From PMP191F sp047602185 (GTDB lineage Bacteria; Bacteroidota; Bacteroidia; Chitinophagales; Chitinophagaceae): DNA of 64,000 nucleotides. The DNA is taken from contig JASGHY010000001.1 in the NCBI GenBank assembly GCA_047602185.1, forward strand, positions 4,402,001 through 4,466,000, written 5' to 3'. The notes under the pieces were generated by a model. It was not told where the DNA came from, did no database searches, and saw only the letters and a list, made by a program, of their open reading frames with translations. The position numbers and the translations under genes are program-made. Position 1 is the first letter of the stretch; each line of letters begins with the position of its first letter. This document shows, in pieces, positions 34,832-42,516 of the stretch.

Positions 34832-36283
34832 TTGTTTACTTACAAGTCAATAACACAATACCATGCTGAACTGCTGAATGCTACTACTTCCTGTGTGGAA
34901 GCAGTACAGCATTATTTACAGCAGATAGAAAGCAAACGCCACCTGAACGCATATATACATGTATATGCCGACGAGGCATTGCAACAGGCAGCCCTGCTTG
35001 ATGCAAAACGCCAGGCAGGTGAACCCACAGGCAAACTACACGGTGTAGTCATTGCCCTTAAAGATGTTATCTGTCATAAAGATCACCCTGTTTCCGCCGC
35101 TTCCAACATTTTAAAGGATTTCAAGTCACTCTATCACGCAACTGCGGTAGAACGCCTGCTGGCCGAAGAGGCCATCATTATCGGATCTACCAACTGCGAT
35201 GAGTTTGCGATGGGGTCTACCAACGAAAACTCAGCCTACGGCAAGGTATTAAATGCCCTTGACGAAGAGCGGGTGCCCGGTGGCTCCTCAGGAGGCTCTG
35301 CAGTAGCTGTTCAGGCCGGTCTGTGTATGGTAAGCCTGGGAAGCGACACCGGCGGCTCGGTAAGGCAGCCAGCTGATTTCTGCGGCATTGTAGGTCTTAA
35401 ACCCACTTATGGCCGTATTTCCCGGTATGGGCTTATCGCCTATGCCTCTTCCTTTGACCAGATAGGCATTTTTGCCAACAATGTACCTGATATAGGGCTG
35501 CTGTTGGAGATCATGGCCGGTGCCGATGATTACGACAGTACAGCCTCGCCAGAGCCTGTAGAAGCCTATTCTACGGCCGGTACAGCACCTGTTAAGCCTC
35601 TGAAGATTGCTTATTTTAAGGAAGCTATTGAAAGCCCTGCCCTGGATAAAGAGATCAGCCAGTCTATTCTTACGCTTACAGACAAGCTGCGGGCCGATGG
35701 ACACCAGGTAGAGGCCGTGGATTTTGAGTACCTGGATTATGTGGTTCCTACCTATTATGTACTCACCACAGCAGAAGCTTCCTCCAATTTGTCCCGGTTC
35801 GACGGGGTTAAGTATGGTTTCCGCCCCAATGTGGAAAAAAATACCCCTTTAACAGATTTTTATAAACAGACAAGATCGCAGGGTTTTGGTGTTGAAGTAA
35901 AGCGCCGCATTATGCTCGGAACCTTCGTACTGAGCGCAGGCTATTACGATGCTTACTTTACCAAGGCCCAGCAGGTGCGTCGTCTCCTGATTGAAAAAAC
36001 CAACCTGGTTTTCAGGGATTTCGACGCCATCATCCTCCCAACTTCTCCTACCCCCGCTTTTAAGGCCGGCGAAAAGATGGAAGACCCCATCGCGATGTAC
36101 CTGGCTGACATTTTTACAGTTTTTTCCAACCTTACCGGGGTTCCCGGCATCTCAATCCCGCTTTTTTGGCACAGTAATGGTATGCCTTACGGGCTGCAGA
36201 TTATGACAAACCGATTTCGCGAGTTATCTTTGCTGCAAGTATCCCATGATTGGGTACAGCGGTATAGAGAGGACGCCAACTAA
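34832..36283 (+). CDS. gatA: Asp-tRNA(Asn)/Glu-tRNA(Gln) amidotransferase subunit A
   Basis: This 483-residue protein carries the amidase-signature fold: catalytic Lys in GVVIALKDVI, the Ser-cis-Ser region VPGGSSGGSAVAVQAG, SLGSDTGGSVRQPADFCG and GLKPTYGRISRYG. The enzyme converts misacylated Glu-tRNA(Gln) or Asp-tRNA(Asn) to the correct form together with GatB and GatC, which are not here. The only in-frame start before the conserved region is a TTG at 34832, since a stop codon lies nine bases upstream; translation therefore probably begins at TTG. Confidence 0.94.
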   Translation: MFTYKSITQYHAELLNATTSCVEAVQHYLQQIESKRHLNAYIHVYADEALQQAALLDAKRQAGEPTGKLHGVVIALKDVICHKDHPVSAASNILKDFKSLYHATAVERLLAEEAIIIGSTNCDEFAMGSTNENSAYGKVLNALDEERVPGGSSGGSAVAVQAGLCMVSLGSDTGGSVRQPADFCGIVGLKPTYGRISRYGLIAYASSFDQIGIFANNVPDIGLLLEIMAGADDYDSTASPEPVEAYSTAGTAPVKPLKIAYFKEAIESPALDKEISQSILTLTDKLRADGHQVEAVDFEYLDYVVPTYYVLTTAEASSNLSRFDGVKYGFRPNVEKNTPLTDFYKQTRSQGFGVEVKRRIMLGTFVLSAGYYDAYFTKAQQVRRLLIEKTNLVFRDFDAIILPTSPTPAFKAGEKMEDPIAMYLADIFTVFSNLTGVPGISIPLFWHSNGMPYGLQIMTNRFRELSLLQVSHDWVQRYREDAN

Positions 36284-36431
36284 AATGAAAAGCCCAAACC
36301 TTCGACCCGGCGTCTTTATCTGCACCATCCCTTATCTCCATCCTATGTGAAAGCGTTCCATTTGAATCCTATGTAAAACATCATCCGTTAATCCATACCT
36401 GAAGGGTCGGCATTATTGTGTTAAAAAAACG

Positions 36432-37541
36432 ATGATGAATCGAAAACTATTCTTAGCAAGCATGCTCTTAATCGGCTGCTTATCAACGAGTTTTGCTAAT
36501 GGTGGAGGAAAGAAGAAAAGTACTTCTAAACCTGCTTCTAAACAGGCTACCGCTAAAAAAAGCAACAGTAACAAAGTGACTACCGTAGTTCTCCAGGACA
36601 CTATTCAGTCTCCGGCGAAAGCTGCGACCGCAGAACCTAAGGTAGGTTTTAAAGCGTTATTTGTAAACGCTGCCAATGGTGTGCGCCTTAATCCCAAGGC
36701 CATTTCATTTGTGCAGGACTATATGGAGAAAAATACCGAAGACTTATTGAAGATCAAGGAGCGTGGCCGCCCCTACTTTAATATGATGGATGGCATTTTC
36801 ACCAAATACGGCTTACCTACTGAGTTAAAATACCTTGCAGTAATTGAGTCTGAGCTGAAAAGCACAGCTGTTTCCTGGGCTGGTGCGGTAGGTCCCTGGC
36901 AACTGATGCCGGTTACCGCCCGTGAACTGGGCCTGGTAGTAAACCGCAAAATGGACGAGCGTAAGAACTATACCAAGAGCACCACAGCAGCCGCCCGTTA
37001 CCTGAAAGATCTTTATGAAGAGTTTGGAGACTGGTTGCTGGTAATTGCAGCTTATAACGGCGGTCCTGGTAATGTGTACAGCGCTATCCGCAAAAGCGGC
37101 AGCCGTAACTTCTGGAAATTACAGAACTACCTGCCTGCAGAATCGCGCAAGCACGTAAAGAAGTTTATTGGCACTCACTATATTATGGAAGGTCAGGGTA
37201 GCGTAACTACCTTAACCAAAGCAGAGGCTACTGAGCAAATTGGCGTTACAGCCACTTACCTGCTGGCCCGCAAGCTTACCAGTGAAGAGTTAAGCAAAGC
37301 AAAAAGCCTTACTGTTTCCGGTAAATATTGCGCTGCTGCCATTGCCAATAACATTGCCATGAGTATCGACGATTTCAACAGGTATAATCCTGATTTCGAT
37401 AAGAAGATGGCTACAGAGGATAATACTTACGAATTGAAGCTGCCCGCTGATAAAATGGATGCATTTATGGCAAATAAATATTCCATTCTCAACGAATCTG
37501 TACAGATGCTGCTGAACGGCGCTACTGTATCAGGAAAGTAA
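36432..37541 (+). CDS. Lytic transglycosylase (SLT, MltD-like)
   Basis: This 369-residue protein has a signal peptide (ending near STSFANG), a Lys/Ser/Thr-rich linker (about 25-60) and an SLT domain at about 110-250 with the catalytic Glu in LAVIESELKSTA, then GAVGPWQLMP and AAYNGGPGNV. The C-terminal ~100 residues look like a degenerate LysM-type module. It should cleave the glycan strands of peptidoglycan in the periplasm to form 1,6-anhydro ends. A terminator hairpin follows. Confidence 0.9.
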   Translation: MMNRKLFLASMLLIGCLSTSFANGGGKKKSTSKPASKQATAKKSNSNKVTTVVLQDTIQSPAKAATAEPKVGFKALFVNAANGVRLNPKAISFVQDYMEKNTEDLLKIKERGRPYFNMMDGIFTKYGLPTELKYLAVIESELKSTAVSWAGAVGPWQLMPVTARELGLVVNRKMDERKNYTKSTTAAARYLKDLYEEFGDWLLVIAAYNGGPGNVYSAIRKSGSRNFWKLQNYLPAESRKHVKKFIGTHYIMEGQGSVTTLTKAEATEQIGVTATYLLARKLTSEELSKAKSLTVSGKYCAAAIANNIAMSIDDFNRYNPDFDKKMATEDNTYELKLPADKMDAFMANKYSILNESVQMLLNGATVSGK

Positions 37542-37564
37542 AGCTGGTTGATTTAAATACATTT

Positions 37565-37597
37565 AAAAGGTTGATGGGTTTCCATCAGCCTTTTTTA
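37565..37597. terminator. Bidirectional terminator between the transglycosylase gene and pabB
   Basis: AAAGGTTGATGG and CCATCAGCCTTT pair around GTTT, with T-rich sequence on the plus strand and A-rich on the other side. It serves two convergent genes and touches the pabB stop. Confidence 0.75.
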
Positions 37598-38908
37598 TTT
37601 GGCAGCGGTCAGTTTACCCACCTTACCCAATACCTGCCTGATGGCAGCCGCTTTTAACAGGCATTCTTCATACTCCTGTTCCGGATCGCTGTAAAAGGTA
37701 ATGGCAGAACCTGCCTGGAAGGAAAGATAGCGTTGTGACGCATTATAAAGGATGCTGCGGATCACTACATTGAAGTCAAAATCACCTGCCGGTGTTATAT
37801 AGCCCACAGCCCCGGAGTACACCCCTCTCCTGGTTCTTTCGTATTGTTCCACCAGTTCCATTACCCGCCTTTTAGGTGCGCCTGTCATAGAGCCCATGGG
37901 GAAGGTAGCTTTCAGAATAGTCGCGATGGTTGCGTCATTTCGTACAGTACCGCTTACGGTAGAGATCATCTGGTGCACCTGCGGAAAACTGTAGATACCA
38001 AATAGCTCGTCTACCTGTACAGTCCCTTCTTCACAAACCTTCGACAGGTCGTTACGCACAAGGTCTACCACCATCACGTTCTCCGAACGGTCTTTGGCGC
38101 TGTTGTACAACTGGTTCTTGCTGACAGCGTCGGCAATTTCGTTATTACGGTTACGTGGTGAGGTACCTTTTATTGGCTGGGAATAAATATGACTGCCTGT
38201 TTTGTTGAGATACCGTTCAGGACTTGCACACAAAAGATACCTGTCGTTGTTTTTATAGAATGCAGCAAAAGGGTTGGGAGAAGTTTTACTCAGCGCATTG
38301 TACACAGCCAATGGATCGATCGTTACACCCTCTGCAAAGAATTCCTGGCAGAAGTTGATCTCGTAGCAATCTCCTCTTAGAATATGTTGCCGCAATTTTT
38401 GCACTGTATCTATATACTGCTGCCGGTTAAAGCGGCTGTTTATATTTACAGGATCGCTTTCTTCTTCATAGTTATTGATCACTGTAGCAGTTATCTCTTT
38501 GAAGATCTGCTCAGGCGTAGCCTGCAGCGAACTAATATGAAGCTCATTATTTTTTAGCTGCAATACAATAGCCGGTACAAAAAAGAACAGGTCGGCAAAC
38601 CCTACACCATCATGATGGTTGCTTTGCAGGGGTTCCAGTTCATTTTTCAGATCATAGCCAAGATGACCGAATAACCAGTCTTTTCTTTTTTCGTACAGTT
38701 CCTGTAATTGATCGAAAGCAGTTCCGGCAGAAAGCTCAAGATACTCAACAGCACCTGCAGCCAGCAGGCATTCGTAATGATGGTGGGGTAAGTGATACTG
38801 CTGGTTATCCAAAAAACAACAGATGTTGAACCGGTTAGCCCAGCTCAACATCTGTTGTTTGAATTGCTGATGATCAGCTATAGTAAATGAAGTAAATTGT
38901 CTGTTCAC
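37595..38908 (-). CDS. pabB: Aminodeoxychorismate synthase component I
   Basis: This 437-residue protein uses a GTG start (38908), consistent with a TAGCTTTGC promoter motif 18 bases upstream. The C-terminal chorismate-binding domain has RQQYIDTVQKLRQHILRGD, CASPERYL, KGTSPRN, RDRSENVMVVDLVRNDL-type residues and MTGAPKRRVMELVEQYE. It makes 4-amino-4-deoxychorismate with an amidotransferase partner for folate synthesis. Anthranilate synthase (TrpE) is an alternative, but no trp genes are near. Confidence 0.85.
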   Translation of the reverse strand: MNRQFTSFTIADHQQFKQQMLSWANRFNICCFLDNQQYHLPHHHYECLLAAGAVEYLELSAGTAFDQLQELYEKRKDWLFGHLGYDLKNELEPLQSNHHDGVGFADLFFFVPAIVLQLKNNELHISSLQATPEQIFKEITATVINNYEEESDPVNINSRFNRQQYIDTVQKLRQHILRGDCYEINFCQEFFAEGVTIDPLAVYNALSKTSPNPFAAFYKNNDRYLLCASPERYLNKTGSHIYSQPIKGTSPRNRNNEIADAVSKNQLYNSAKDRSENVMVVDLVRNDLSKVCEEGTVQVDELFGIYSFPQVHQMISTVSGTVRNDATIATILKATFPMGSMTGAPKRRVMELVEQYERTRRGVYSGAVGYITPAGDFDFNVVIRSILYNASQRYLSFQAGSAITFYSDPEQEYEECLLKAAAIRQVLGKVGKLTAAK

Positions 38909-38926
38909 GTTTGCCAGAAGTAATCT

Positions 38927-38935
38927 GCAAAGCTA
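38927..38935 (-). promoter_or_regulatory. TAGCTTTGC promoter motif for pabB
   Basis: This is an exact minus-strand TAnnTTTGC element 18 bases before the GTG start. It lies between the acidic-protein stop (38949) and pabB. Confidence 0.6.
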
Positions 38936-38948
38936 CAGAGAGTTTCGC

Positions 38949-39419
38949 TTAGAAATCATCTTCTTCTTCATCGAAGCTGTTGGAGTCGTTGAAAAGATCC
39001 ATGTCTTTGAACTCATCGTCAAAGTCAAGATCATCATCTCCTTTGCCTTTTTTGCCTGCACTTGTACCACCGCCGGTGCTACCGCCAGACTTTTTAGTTT
39101 TTGATTTAGGTAAATCAAATTCTTCGAAGTCGGGGTCCCAACTGTCGTCTTCTTCGGGTTTGTCCCAATCATCTACTTCGTCATCCAAATCTGCATCATC
39201 GTCATCTTCTTCGTCGTCTTCTTTCTTTTTGGATGCGCCTTTTGCGGGCGTTTTGGCTCCTTTGGTAGTTTCGGCATCATCATCCTCCAAGTCTTCGTCG
39301 TCCTCATTATCTTCTAACTGCTTCTTGGATTTGGATGCTGCTTTCTTTGGAGTCTCCTTAGAAGACTTTGGTGCAGAGCCTTCGTTGGCTTTTTTTTCCT
39401 TGTCAGATTTTGCTGCCAT
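38949..39419 (-). CDS. Highly acidic low-complexity protein
   Basis: This 156-residue protein is dominated by Asp/Glu runs and Lys/Ser/Thr/Ala patches: a basic N-terminal third (KKAASKSKK), a central acidic region (DDEEDDDDADLDDEVDDW), a Gly/Ser/Thr-rich spacer and an acidic Phe-containing tail (NSFDEEEDDF). It has no signal or membrane segment and is probably disordered. Acidic tails like this can bind basic partners such as DNA-binding or ribosomal proteins, but no function can be assigned. It is between purA and pabB on the same strand. A Ser-rich frame on the opposite strand is its shadow. Confidence 0.75.
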   Translation of the reverse strand: MAAKSDKEKKANEGSAPKSSKETPKKAASKSKKQLEDNEDDEDLEDDDAETTKGAKTPAKGASKKKEDDEEDDDDADLDDEVDDWDKPEEDDSWDPDFEEFDLPKSKTKKSGGSTGGGTSAGKKGKGDDDLDFDDEFKDMDLFNDSNSFDEEEDDF

Positions 39420-39512
39420 AGCCTGGTAAGATTGAACTGTAAAATTTCAGCGAAGTTTTTAATTCGCCAAATTTTTTGAAAAAATTTTTATTGTCAGAAC
39501 CTGTTATTGAAA

Positions 39513-40778
39513 CTACTTAATTTCTATCAATTGATCACGTCCGGGGCCATTGGAAATATACGCAATTTTAACGCCCAGATAATCATTAATAAAATCTATA
39601 TATTTTGTCATTGTAGCTGGCAAGCCGGCTGCAGTTTTAATGCCGGTAGTATCGGTTTTCCAGCCATCAAATGTTTTCCATTGTGGCTCAATAGCAACTT
39701 TCGCCATCTGGAAAGGAATCTCTTTTACCTTACTGCCATTGATGGAATAAGCGTCGCATACATTCAGCTTATCAAAGGCATCCAGTACGTCAGCCTTGGT
39801 CATCACCAGCTTGGTAACCCCATTCACCATACAGGCAAAATTAAGCGCTACCAGGTCAATCCAGCCACAACGGCGGGGACGCCCGGTTGTTGCACCGAAC
39901 TCATTTCCTATTTTGCGAAGCTCTTCTCCTGTTTCATCATGCAGCTCTGTGGGGAAAGGGCCACTGCCTACACGTGTACAGTATGCTTTGGTAACACCGA
40001 TCACGTCCCTTATTTTCTGTGGCGCAACACCTAAACCGGTACATACACCTGCAGAAATAGTATTGGAGGAAGTTACAAACGGGAATGTTCCGAAATCCAC
40101 ATCCAGCATGCTGCCCTGTGCACCTTCGGCCAGTACTTTTTTCCCCTGCTTAATCCTGTCATTGATGAAGTATTCACCATTAACAATCTTAAACTGGCGC
40201 ATAAATTCCAGCGCATCAAAGAACTCTTCTTCCCATGCTGAAATATCTTCATTAAAGTTGAGACTATCCAGTAATTTCTGATGTTTTAGTCTCAGCTTGA
40301 TATACTGGGTAGTAAAACTTTTATCCAGCAGATCGCCTACACGTAAACCATTACGGCCGGTTTTATCCATATAGGCCGGGCCAATACCTTTAAGCGTAGA
40401 ACCGATCTTTTCATTACCCTTTGACTGCTCAGAGGCTTTGTCGAGCGCCCTGTGTGTTGGCAGGATCAGGTGGGTTCTTTCTGAGATATATAAATTCTTC
40501 CTGTAATCAATACCAAAAGACGCTACTTTTTCGCACTCCTTGCGCAGGGTTACAGCATCCAGTACCACACCATTTCCAATCAGGTTGGTAGTGTTCTCAT
40601 GAAAAATGCCAGAAGGGATCTGGTGCAACACTACTTTTTTGTCGCCGATATACAATGTATGGCCGGCATTGGGACCACCCTGGAAACGGGCAATAATATC
40701 ATAATCAGGAGCAAAATAATCTACGATTTTTCCTTTTCCTTCATCGCCCCACTGAAGACCTAATAATACATCAACCAT
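39513..40778 (-). CDS. purA: Adenylosuccinate synthetase
   Basis: This 421-residue protein has the GTP-binding N-terminus LLGLQWGDEGKGKIVD with catalytic Asp and the GGPNAGHTL loop, the IMP-site stretch GSTLKGIGPAYMDKTGRNGLR, AEGAQGSMLDVDFGTFPFVTSS, TGRPRRCGWIDLVALN, and a C-terminal SNGPGRDQLI. It makes adenylosuccinate from IMP, Asp and GTP for AMP synthesis in the cytoplasm. A TATTTTTGC promoter motif lies 33 bases upstream. The dispersed repeat copy B lies further upstream. Confidence 0.97.
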   Translation of the reverse strand: MVDVLLGLQWGDEGKGKIVDYFAPDYDIIARFQGGPNAGHTLYIGDKKVVLHQIPSGIFHENTTNLIGNGVVLDAVTLRKECEKVASFGIDYRKNLYISERTHLILPTHRALDKASEQSKGNEKIGSTLKGIGPAYMDKTGRNGLRVGDLLDKSFTTQYIKLRLKHQKLLDSLNFNEDISAWEEEFFDALEFMRQFKIVNGEYFINDRIKQGKKVLAEGAQGSMLDVDFGTFPFVTSSNTISAGVCTGLGVAPQKIRDVIGVTKAYCTRVGSGPFPTELHDETGEELRKIGNEFGATTGRPRRCGWIDLVALNFACMVNGVTKLVMTKADVLDAFDKLNVCDAYSINGSKVKEIPFQMAKVAIEPQWKTFDGWKTDTTGIKTAAGLPATMTKYIDFINDYLGVKIAYISNGPGRDQLIEIK

Positions 40779-40811
40779 TGAACAAATTTTGAAGATTAGC
40801 TGAACGAGGCG

Positions 40812-40820
40812 GCAAAAATA
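40812..40820 (-). promoter_or_regulatory. TATTTTTGC promoter motif for purA
   Basis: This is an exact minus-strand TAnnTTTGC element 33 bases before the purA ATG. Confidence 0.6.
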
Positions 40821-40868
40821 GAAGAAAATCAGGAGGAAACTTCGTGATTCAGAGATTTTGAGTTTTTT

Positions 40869-41157
40869 CTACCCAAAGCGGGGAGTATTAAGACTACCGG
40901 AAGGGAGAAGTGAATAGTGAATGGTCAATAGTGAATAAGTTGCCGGATACCAAGACGTGAGTCGTGAATCGTCAGTCGTGAGCGCTCCAAAAGTGAATGG
41001 TGAATAGTCAATAGTGAATGGCTTCAGGTAACTGCGAATTGTCAACTTGTATTCCTCGTAGCTCCAAGCTCCCAACTAATTCCTGATTCCACATTCCCGG
41101 CTCCTGTATTAGCGTTCAGCATTAGGCGTTCTGCGTTCAGCTTTACCTATAACTTAC
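40869..41157 (-). repeat. Dispersed composite repeat, copy B (after relA, split by the IS)
   Basis: Read on the minus strand it matches copy A in order: AGGTAAAGCTGAACG words, GCTGAACGCTAATACAGG, GGAATACAAGTTG, then block 41035-40963 (72 of 73 identical to 22404-22476) and a second TTCACTATTGACC block. Its opening part, GTTGTAGGTTATAAG, is at 42497-42513, on the other side of the insertion sequence. Confidence 0.85.
41149..41157 (+). repeat. Left target-site duplication ATAACTTAC
   Basis: This nine-base direct repeat is identical to 42488-42496 and immediately flanks the terminal inverted repeat of the insertion sequence. Confidence 0.9.
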
Positions 41158-42487
41158 CACTAGCGTTGCGTCTTTAATCAAAGATTTTCAATTGATTATC
41201 ATTTGTCTCTTTAAAATTGTGTGTTTTTATTGATTCTGCGAACAGCTCATGTAATGGCACTTTTTCAAAAATGCAGATACTAAGGACCTGTAATATTTCA
41301 TAGATAGATTGCTGTATACAGAATCTCTTTTTTGCAATGGCTACTAGTACGTAGACAGTAATGGCAATCCATATTTGTGTTTTTACTGCATTCTCTGACT
41401 TGCCCCAAAAGGATTTTATTTTAAGGTGCTGCTTTATCCATTTGAAAAATAGTTCTATGAACCATCTGTATTTATATAATAAAGCTATTTCTGTCGCTTT
41501 TAAAGAGAAGTTATTGGTGATAAAAACAAATGTTTTGTTTTGCTCAGCATCATAATACTTGACTCTTCTGAAGCATTCCGGGTAGGCTTTGTGTACTGCT
41601 TTATTGGTTTTACGCAGGTGTATTCGTTGGTCACAAATGATTCCATTTGATCTATCGGCATCCAATGATTTGACCCGGATAAAACTAAAGTCAGAACGCG
41701 CTCTTGTAATAAAAAAAGCGGTAGCCTGGTGAATACGATATAACCTGTCAAAGTCAATGTAGCCACGGTCTACAACATAAAAGCTATCGGGTTCGTAATG
41801 AATATTGTCAAGAATATGTAATTCATGAACTGCGCCTGGTGTTATTTGAATGAACTCCGGTATAGAAGTTTTTAGATCCAGTTGTGTATGTACTTTTACT
41901 CCTCCGCGCGTATGTTTATACTTGGCCCAATAACAAGCTGTGAGTGACACATCTATAATGGTGGCATCAATGGCAAAGATGTTATTGGTGATGTCAATGT
42001 CAAGTTGACTGTCTTCTTTGTACAGAGATTTAGCTTCCTGGATGAGAGACATGCAAAAATCAGCATATATTCTCCAGTTCCTGCTTTCATTTGCCCGCGA
42101 CAAAGTTGTTTTTGCAATCACTTCACCAATACCAAGATGATAAAGTTTGTTGGCATTAGCAGATAAACACAGGATTGTATCGGATAAACTTTCCCGGTGT
42201 GTTAGTTGACCAAAGGCCATGCATAGAAATTGCTTCCAGCAACTGAATTGTTTGGTCTTATAGTCTCCATGATAGCGTTTTACACAAGCATAAAAGGACT
42301 TATGAGAAATAAGTGCGATTATCTGAGAAAATGCATATTTGCCCTGATTCATGACTACTGATTGTCAGGGAATTATACAAAAGCTCATTCAAAACATTTT
42401 CAAATCGTTTCCACATGGAATACCGGCAGAACTCAATACAGACAGCAACTTCAAAGAACTTACTCCTGCAACAACGCAACGCTAGTG
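41158..42487 (-). mobile_element. Complete insertion sequence, IS4-like, 1330 bp
   Basis: The ends are perfect 14-bp inverted repeats, CACTAGCGTTGCGT at 41158-41171 and its reverse complement at 42474-42487. Both are flanked by the 9-bp direct duplication ATAACTTAC. One transposase gene fills most of the element. An exact target duplication and an intact gene suggest a recent insertion. Removing it and one duplication copy restores a continuous member of the post-stop repeat family downstream of relA. Confidence 0.92.
41174..42352 (-). CDS. IS4-family transposase (DUF4372 N-terminus)
   Basis: This 392-residue protein appears intact. The N-terminal region (about 1-75, FSQIIALISHKSFYACVKRYHGD) resembles the DUF4372 domain found in many Bacteroidota IS4-family transposases. 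DDE catalytic parts follow: FAIDATIIDVSL (first Asp), YVVDRGYIDFDRLY (second Asp), and the Y-x-x-R-W-x-x-E box YKYRWFIELFFKWIKQH carrying the Glu. It cuts and pastes the element within the cell. Codon use is more AT-rich than in neighbouring genes, consistent with transfer. The 3' end lies three bases inside the left inverted repeat. Confidence 0.92.
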   Translation of the reverse strand: MNQGKYAFSQIIALISHKSFYACVKRYHGDYKTKQFSCWKQFLCMAFGQLTHRESLSDTILCLSANANKLYHLGIGEVIAKTTLSRANESRNWRIYADFCMSLIQEAKSLYKEDSQLDIDITNNIFAIDATIIDVSLTACYWAKYKHTRGGVKVHTQLDLKTSIPEFIQITPGAVHELHILDNIHYEPDSFYVVDRGYIDFDRLYRIHQATAFFITRARSDFSFIRVKSLDADRSNGIICDQRIHLRKTNKAVHKAYPECFRRVKYYDAEQNKTFVFITNNFSLKATEIALLYKYRWFIELFFKWIKQHLKIKSFWGKSENAVKTQIWIAITVYVLVAIAKKRFCIQQSIYEILQVLSICIFEKVPLHELFAESIKTHNFKETNDNQLKIFD

Positions 42488-42496
42488 ATAACTTAC
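42488..42496 (+). repeat. Right target-site duplication ATAACTTAC
   Basis: This second copy of the nine-base duplication directly follows the right inverted repeat. Confidence 0.9.
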
Positions 42497-42516
42497 AACT
42501 TATAACCTACAACCTT

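Larger units (their letters stand above)
40779..41157. other. Intergenic region between purA and the insertion sequence
   Basis: This 379-base stretch holds the purA promoter motif (40812-40820), copy B of the dispersed repeat and, at its end, the left 9-bp target duplication of the insertion sequence. A short frame at 40869-41075 lies in the repeat and is not a gene. Confidence 0.6.

Noticed and set aside
38980..39429. Plus-strand Ser-rich frame of 149 codons
   Set aside because: It is the complement of the acidic low-complexity gene; the Ser runs arise from Asp/Glu codons read on the other strand.
40869..41075. Minus-strand reading frame in copy B of the repeat
   Set aside because: Its peptide mirrors the one in copy A because the DNA is repeated; there is no start signal or protein-like composition.
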